9,737 bases of DNA from positions 1-9,737 of the forward strand of contig DATKLL010000155.1 in NCBI GenBank assembly GCA_035542475.1. Direction: 5' to 3'. The translations under genes and the position numbers were made by a program. Source of the DNA: DATKLL01 sp035542475 (GTDB taxonomy: Bacteria; Desulfobacterota; Syntrophia; Syntrophales; UBA2185). Below the pieces are notes generated by a model. It was not told the origin of the DNA. It worked only from the letters and a program-made list of their open reading frames with translations, and did not search any database. Shown here piece by piece: positions 6,680 to 9,737 of the stretch (its first letter is position 1; the number at the start of each line of letters is the position of its first letter).

Positions 6680-7416
6680 TATTCTTTAATCAGCTTGGAG
6701 CCGTAAAGGAAAAAAACCGTCGCATAGACAATCATCACACAGAGTGAAATGAACCCCTCTGTGTCCAGGGTCGTCTTTCTTATCAGTATGCTCGCATAGG
6801 TAAGGGGCAGCACATAGATAATCGCCTTAAAGTAAACAGACAATTTATCTATGGGGAAAAATGTTCCACTGAAAAACGCCATGGGTATTACAAAAAAGTT
6901 GGAATACGTGGCCGTGTCTTCATGAGATTTTGTAACCATCCCGATGATTACTCCCAGATTGGCAAAGAGAAAGCAGTTCAACAGCAGGGCGACCACAAAC
7001 CACGAATTGAGTGAAAAATCCGGTGAAGATATAAAACCGACGATGATGATTAAGGATGACGCAAAGAGCCCCTTTGCCATGCCCGCCAGCACCTCTCCGG
7101 TCATTATCGAAGAAGAATTGATGGGAGCCTGGACGTAGATCTGGAATGTCTTAAAATAGAGCCTGTTGAGATTCAAGGAGGTCGATACCCAGGTGTAGGA
7201 GTTGTTCATGGAACTCATGGCTACAAGTCCCGGGAGGAGAAACGCGAGATAATCGCCGCCTTCGATGCGGATACTCCTGCCGAGGCCGAATCCGAAGGCG
7301 ACTAGATAGATTATCGGTACGACCATGGCGGAAAAGATATAGCCGAGTTTGAGGAGCCTCCTTTTGAAATGGAGCATTTCCTTTAAAAAAATGGGATACC
7401 ACGCGGGTGTGATCAT
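6670..7416 (-). CDS. ABC-2 type transporter permease (DrrB/NodJ-like)
   Basis: This is the membrane half of an ABC exporter working with the ATPase encoded just upstream. From the ATG at 7416 it has 248 residues and about six hydrophobic segments (near 25-46, 57-75, 107-130, 138-162, 171-190, 224-240). The ABC-2 signature SGTFFPID (183-190) and LPLTYA (203-208) near the end are typical of the DrrB/NodJ group. Substrate unknown; relatives export antibiotics, lipids or polysaccharides. An ATG at 7440 in the same frame would add MTEPGAYR, but those eight codons are made of inserted element and duplicated sequence. The start at 7416 (MITPAWYPIF) has GGGAG eight bases upstream and matches the presumed ancestral ATGA overlap with the ATPase stop. 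The 3' end carries one copy of the 16-bp repeat. Confidence 0.9.
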   Translation of the reverse strand: MITPAWYPIFLKEMLHFKRRLLKLGYIFSAMVVPIIYLVAFGFGLGRSIRIEGGDYLAFLLPGLVAMSSMNNSYTWVSTSLNLNRLYFKTFQIYVQAPINSSSIMTGEVLAGMAKGLFASSLIIIVGFISSPDFSLNSWFVVALLLNCFLFANLGVIIGMVTKSHEDTATYSNFFVIPMAFFSGTFFPIDKLSVYFKAIIYVLPLTYASILIRKTTLDTEGFISLCVMIVYATVFFLYGSKLIKEYSE

Positions 7417-7427
7417 TCTATACGCTC
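7410..7427 (-). repeat. 18-bp direct repeat, permease-side copy
   Basis: TGATCATTCTATACGCTC (plus strand) recurs exactly at 7594-7611. This copy contains the permease start codon. On the minus strand both copies extend leftward as CGGGA..GCG, with a 2-base gap, so the duplicated stretch may be about 23-25 bases. Confidence 0.8.
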
Positions 7428-7434
7428 CCGGCTC

Positions 7435-7576
7435 TGTCATTCCCGTGAAAACGGGAATCTATTCCCCCTTTCATAAAGGGGGATACAGGGGGATTTTTAA
7501 AGCGAATATCAAATCCACCCAGACCTCCTTTTCTAAAGGAGGGAGGATATAGGGAACTACTTTCGCAAGAATGACA
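7435..7576. mobile_element. MITE-like palindromic element inserted between the ABC genes
   Basis: The segment starts TGTCATTC and ends GAATGACA, and the two halves form an imperfect inverted repeat over most of its length. Three hairpins are clear: ATTCCCGT-GAAA-ACGGGAAT (7439-7458), CCCCCTTT-CAT-AAAGGGGG (7464-7482) and CCTCCTTT-TCT-AAAGGAGG (7524-7542). The first fits the ATTCCC-N8-GGGAAT pattern known from the Neisseria dRS3 repeat; similar units are scattered in many proteobacteria. It has no coding capacity, so it would need a transposase in trans. It lies between two copies of an 18-bp direct repeat but does not abut them (7 and 17 extra bases). It would be transcribed as part of the ABC mRNA and fold there. 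Confidence 0.7.
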
Positions 7577-7593
7577 ACTAATGAGTCTCAATA

Positions 7594-7611
7594 TGATCAT
7601 TCTATACGCTC
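7594..7611 (-). repeat. 18-bp direct repeat, ATPase-side copy
   Basis: Exact partner of 7410-7427. This copy encodes the last residues (ERIE) and the TGA stop of the ATPase. Confidence 0.8.
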
Positions 7612-8430
7612 TCCCGTAAGTTTTATGAATACGTCCTCGAGGTTTGACTTTCTCACGGTCACACTGTTTTGCTGGTGTTTTGCGATGTCGTGCGCCTCGT
7701 GCCGGCTTTTGCAGATGTGCTGTATCAGCTTTCCTTCCGCATCGATATACTCGACAATGTAATCGCCCACGCTGTTTTTGAGGTGATGGGGTGTATCGAG
7801 GGCTATCAACCTTCCCCTTGCCAGGATGCCCACCCTGTCGCACAGCGCCTCCGCTTCTTCGATATAGTGCGTGGTAATGACGACGGTCCTGCCTTCTATC
7901 CTGGTTTTTCTGATGATATCCCAGAGCTGCCTCCTGATCTGCGGGTCAAGACCGATGGATGGTTCATCGAGGAAGAGGACGGCCGGTTCCGGGAGGAGGG
8001 CCCTTGCCAGGAGGAGCCTTCTCTGCATGCCTCCGGAAAACCCCGATACGAGCGAATCTGTCCTGTCGGACAAATCGACCATCTTCAGGTATTCACGGAT
8101 TTTCCTTTCTTTGTCGCTCACACGGTGCAGCATCCCGTAGATGAGCAGGTTTTCATATGCCGTAAGCTCCCGGTCGAGGTTGTTTTCCTGGGGCACAACA
8201 CCGATGTGCTTTTTTATCTCATGAGGATTTGCCGCGACATCAAAACCGTTGATCGAGCATCTACCTGAATCGGGTCTGCTCAAGGCGGTAAGCATCTTGA
8301 TCGTTGTTGTTTTACCGGCGCCGTTCGGGCCGAGAAGGCCGAATACCTCTCCTTTACTGACGGAGAAGCTTATTCTATCCACTGCCTTTACATCCCCGTA
8401 GGTTTTTGTCAGTTCTTTAATTTCGATCAT
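7597..8430 (-). CDS. ABC transporter ATP-binding protein (DrrA-like)
   Basis: The cytoplasmic ATPase energises the permease encoded downstream. From the ATG at 8430 it has 277 residues with all ABC motifs: Walker A GPNGAGKT (34-41), Q-loop Gln81, signature SGGMQ (132-136), Walker B VLFLDEP (151-157), D-loop (GLDP) and switch His188. The C-terminal tail with NLEDVFIKLTGERIE is characteristic of the drug/lipid-type ABC-2 exporters (DrrA group). A TTG at 8448 would add six residues, but MIEIKELTKTYG is the usual beginning, so I chose the ATG; neither start has a clear ribosome site. The TGA stop at 7597-7599 lies in the 18-bp repeat, and 166 bases of inserted and duplicated DNA separate it from the second repeat copy, where the permease begins. 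Confidence 0.94.
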   Translation of the reverse strand: MIEIKELTKTYGDVKAVDRISFSVSKGEVFGLLGPNGAGKTTTIKMLTALSRPDSGRCSINGFDVAANPHEIKKHIGVVPQENNLDRELTAYENLLIYGMLHRVSDKERKIREYLKMVDLSDRTDSLVSGFSGGMQRRLLLARALLPEPAVLFLDEPSIGLDPQIRRQLWDIIRKTRIEGRTVVITTHYIEEAEALCDRVGILARGRLIALDTPHHLKNSVGDYIVEYIDAEGKLIQHICKSRHEAHDIAKHQQNSVTVRKSNLEDVFIKLTGERIE

Positions 8431-8503
8431 CAAATAACCGCAGTACAAATTACTTTCGTTTCATATGATCGATCCAGGAAGCACCGATTTCTTTTTTTTA
8501 TAA

Positions 8504-8533
8504 TTAATACATCAAGACGGCTGCCTGACGCAA
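8504..8533 (-). promoter_or_regulatory. Weak candidate sigma-70 promoter for the ABC genes, with nearby dyad
   Basis: On the minus strand TTGCGT (8533-8528) and TATTAA (8509-8504) are 18 bases apart and lie about 75 bases before the ATPase ATG. Three and four of six positions match consensus. An AGTCA-ATAAA-TGACT dyad at 8547-8561 sits just upstream and could be an operator. Both are weak calls; the remainder of 8449-8677 shows nothing else definite. Confidence 0.25.
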
Positions 8534-8677
8534 TCACATATCCTTCAGTCAATAAATGACTCTTCTATAAAAAATGTTCACTCATCAAGACTTCAATATA
8601 CCAGGTTTGGCCTAGTAAAATATCAGCGATCTTCCAGCATTGACATTTGATAAACGGTATGAAATGAGGATTACACT

Positions 8678-8902
8678 TTGTTATACATTAAACATATTTA
8701 TGCAACCTCAGACTGCGTAGACACTAAGACGAATAACATCATGATTACCATAATACCGAAGGAATTTATAGAAATCTTACGTCGCACCATTGCCAGTGTG
8801 TTTAAAGAAGCTTGGCCCTACATTGCCTTGGGCAAAAAAGAAAAAGGATCAGGAACAGTCAGTCGGAAAATGAAGGAGAGTGACCGTGAGGATGAGGATT
8901 GA
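8678..8902 (+). CDS. Small hypothetical protein
   Basis: An open frame of 74 codons begins at TTG 8678 with GAGGA seven bases upstream; an in-frame ATG at 8741 would give 53 residues but has no ribosome site. I do not recognise the product. Its middle part PKEFIEILRRTIASVFKEAW is helical and amphipathic, while the end is very hydrophilic and charged (KKEKGSGTVSRKMKESDRED). There is no signal peptide or catalytic motif. It is 35 bases upstream of another small gene on the same strand that has a better ribosome site, so the two may be co-transcribed. The evidence is modest: a short frame and a non-ATG start. Confidence 0.35.
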   Translation: MLYIKHIYATSDCVDTKTNNIMITIIPKEFIEILRRTIASVFKEAWPYIALGKKEKGSGTVSRKMKESDREDED

Positions 8903-8937
8903 AAGGGAAGAATAGTGAGGCCTAAGGAGGGTATTAA

Positions 8938-9222
8938 ATGCGTCTGAAGAATATTGTGCTTATCGGGATTATTATGGTTTATGCGAGTTACTATCTTGGG
9001 GTATCCAAAGGGTTCATTAAGAAACACTCCGGACAGGAAGGAAGAGAAAGAGGTTCTGTCCAGCAGGTAATCGATGTCATTACCCCTATGAGTCCGGAAG
9101 AGCGGCGCACTGAATTAAATGAACGGCTCGATTTGTTAAAAATGCAATTGGCAGTGGCAGAAGACAACCTGTCGAATTATGAGAGCTGGAGATCAAATGC
9201 CATATCGAACCCGCCCTCGTGA
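8938..9222 (+). CDS. Small membrane-anchored coiled-coil protein, probably truncated by TGA
   Basis: AAGGAGG ends six bases before the ATG, an excellent ribosome site, so this is very likely a real gene. The 94-residue product has an N-terminal hydrophobic segment (about 5-21, IVLIGIIMVYASYYLG) acting as anchor or signal, a hydrophilic linker, and a charged helix from about residue 52 (PEERRTELNERLDLLKMQLA) with coiled-coil character. The TGA at 9220-9222 is codon 95. Beyond it the same frame continues for 36 codons in the same coiled-coil style, so the protein was probably 131 residues. No family is recognised. It follows the 74-codon frame by 35 bases. A membrane-tethered scaffold or envelope protein is conceivable, but that is only inference from the layout. 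Confidence 0.65.
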   Translation: MRLKNIVLIGIIMVYASYYLGVSKGFIKKHSGQEGRERGSVQQVIDVITPMSPEERRTELNERLDLLKMQLAVAEDNLSNYESWRSNAISNPPS

Positions 9223-9333
9223 GAAGCAGCCAGGAAAAAGCTCGAGGTCGAGCTGCAAAAGGATCGCCGTCCTGCATTAAAAGAACAAATCGGAAAATTC
9301 AAAAAACAAATTGCAGAAATCGAACAAAGGTGA
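9220..9333 (+). other. In-frame continuation of the coiled-coil gene beyond the TGA
   Basis: After the TGA at 9220-9222 the same frame reads EAARKKLEVELQKDRRPALK and on through KKQIAEIEQR to a second TGA at 9331-9333. The stretch is rich in K, E, Q and L with heptad-like spacing, the same character as the helix before the stop. It has no start codon with a ribosome site of its own. The change could have been from CGA, GGA or TGG. Confidence 0.6.
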
Positions 9334-9510
9334 CGAAACAAGCATCGTCACATACTGCATGAGATTGGTGATTATCCTTGGATCATTACAGGTTCATTGA
9401 ATGCCGGGTGCACCTTGCGAAAGAATATAGTCCACCTTTTCATCTTACTAATTTGCTAACGGCTTCCCGAAGTTTTCAAGTTTCTACTTCCTTAATATGC
9501 TGTAACCCAC

Positions 9511-9528
9511 ATTCCTTTTTCAAGGAAT
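9511..9528. repeat. Small hairpin ATTCCTT-TTTC-AAGGAAT
   Basis: Perfect 7-base arms with a 4-base loop lie in the gap between the coiled-coil remnant and the converging gene on the right, about 43 bases after that gene's stop. It could mark a 3' end, but no T-run follows on either strand. Nothing else is evident in 9334-9570. Confidence 0.3.
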
Positions 9529-9570
9529 ATCCCATCTTCGATCCAACTAATTAGTCAATAAGCAAACCCT

Positions 9571-9737
9571 TTAGGGACGAATAACAATGGGAGGGAAGAA
9601 GATGCTGATGCCCGGAGGTGGAGGCGGCTCATAGATGACCCGCGGCGGGACATAAATCCTGTCCCGGCGATAATACCTATATTCACGCCTGCCTTTCTCA
9701 TAGCGGTCGCGGTCATGGCGGTGCTCCCTTTCCTCGT
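9571..9737 (-). CDS. C-terminal end of an Arg/Tyr-rich, proline-tailed protein (partial)
   Basis: Reading leftward from the right edge, a frame of 55 codons ends at TAA (9571-9573); the start is outside the window. The first visible part is strongly basic and aromatic (REHRHDRDRYEKGRREYRYY), then RIYVPPRVIYEPPPPPGISI and a hydrophobic end FFPPIVIRP. Tails of this type, a charged RDR/Y-rich stretch followed by a run of prolines and PGISIFFPP, occur in small exported proteins of unknown function in deltaproteobacteria, as I recall. The frame choice rests on this coherent composition, since the other two minus frames either hit a stop at once or lack such a pattern. Localisation to the cell envelope is inference. 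Confidence 0.65.
   Translation of the reverse strand, partial: EEREHRHDRDRYEKGRREYRYYRRDRIYVPPRVIYEPPPPPGISIFFPPIVIRP

Noticed and set aside
7417..7440. Upstream ATG at 7440 as the permease start
   Set aside because: The added eight codons come from the inserted element and the duplicated repeat, and the ATG at 7416 has its own GGGAG site and the ancestral junction context.
7464..7542. CRISPR-like repeats
   Set aside because: The two similar hairpins are halves of one palindromic element; there are no regularly spaced identical repeats with unique spacers.
7669..8268. 199-codon open frame on the plus strand
   Set aside because: It lies opposite the ABC ATPase, whose motifs are complete; it has no recognisable domain or ribosome site.
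8640..8645. TTGACA as a -35 box for the small gene at 8678
   Set aside because: The best -10-like hexamer (TATGAA) is only 12 bases away, and the promoter would overlap the ribosome site.
3942..9333. UGA reassigned to Trp across the genome
   Set aside because: hemW, the J-domain gene, the ABC ATPase and the permease all end properly in TGA, and TGG is used for Trp in every gene.
9391..9552. Open plus-strand stretch of about 50 codons
   Set aside because: It has no start codon with a ribosome site and no recognisable protein pattern.

Overview
The window looks like chromosomal DNA of a Gram-negative, probably anaerobic or microaerophilic bacterium, most likely a deltaproteobacterium (Desulfobacterota) or a relative. 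This is inferred from a sigma-54-type promoter, two families of GTCATT-beginning palindromic dispersed repeats that I associate with those genomes, exported proteins with cleavable signal peptides, and the gene styles. No rRNA or other taxonomic marker is present, so the assignment is tentative. The genetic code is the standard one: TGA ends several genes and TGG encodes Trp throughout.

Layout. Bases 1-3626 hold four minus-strand genes, read right to left: hemW (radical-SAM haem chaperone), a second radical-SAM protein with a cysteine-rich tail, a J-domain protein with an unusual C-terminal region, and the start of a gene that leaves the window at base 1. The J-domain gene has its own sigma-54-like promoter and, upstream of it, a long dyad that could be an activator site. 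Bases 3603-4586 are an AT-rich patch with one plus-strand gene (DUF6680-like) broken by a single in-frame TGA exactly where a Trp is expected. Bases 4587-6630 carry two plus-strand exported alpha/beta hydrolases of different type and base composition. The second is bracketed by a 16-bp direct repeat, one copy of which is the 3' end of the next gene.

Bases 6670-8430 (minus strand) are a two-gene ABC-2 exporter: ATPase first, then membrane permease. The two genes once appear to have overlapped by ATGA. They are now separated by a palindromic MITE-like element flanked by an 18-bp direct repeat that recreates both the ATPase stop and the permease ribosome site and start. Bases 8678-9333 (plus strand) hold two small unidentified genes. 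The second, a membrane-anchored coiled-coil protein, is also cut by an in-frame TGA, after which a coiled-coil reading frame continues for 36 codons. The window ends in the 3' part of a minus-strand gene for an Arg/Tyr- and Pro-rich, probably exported protein.

Functionally only two sets clearly belong together: hemW with the neighbouring radical-SAM gene (possible co-transcription), and the ABC ATPase with its permease. The rest reads as an accessory stretch with small insertions, duplications and decaying genes. I see no CRISPR array, tRNA, rRNA, phage or complete insertion sequence.
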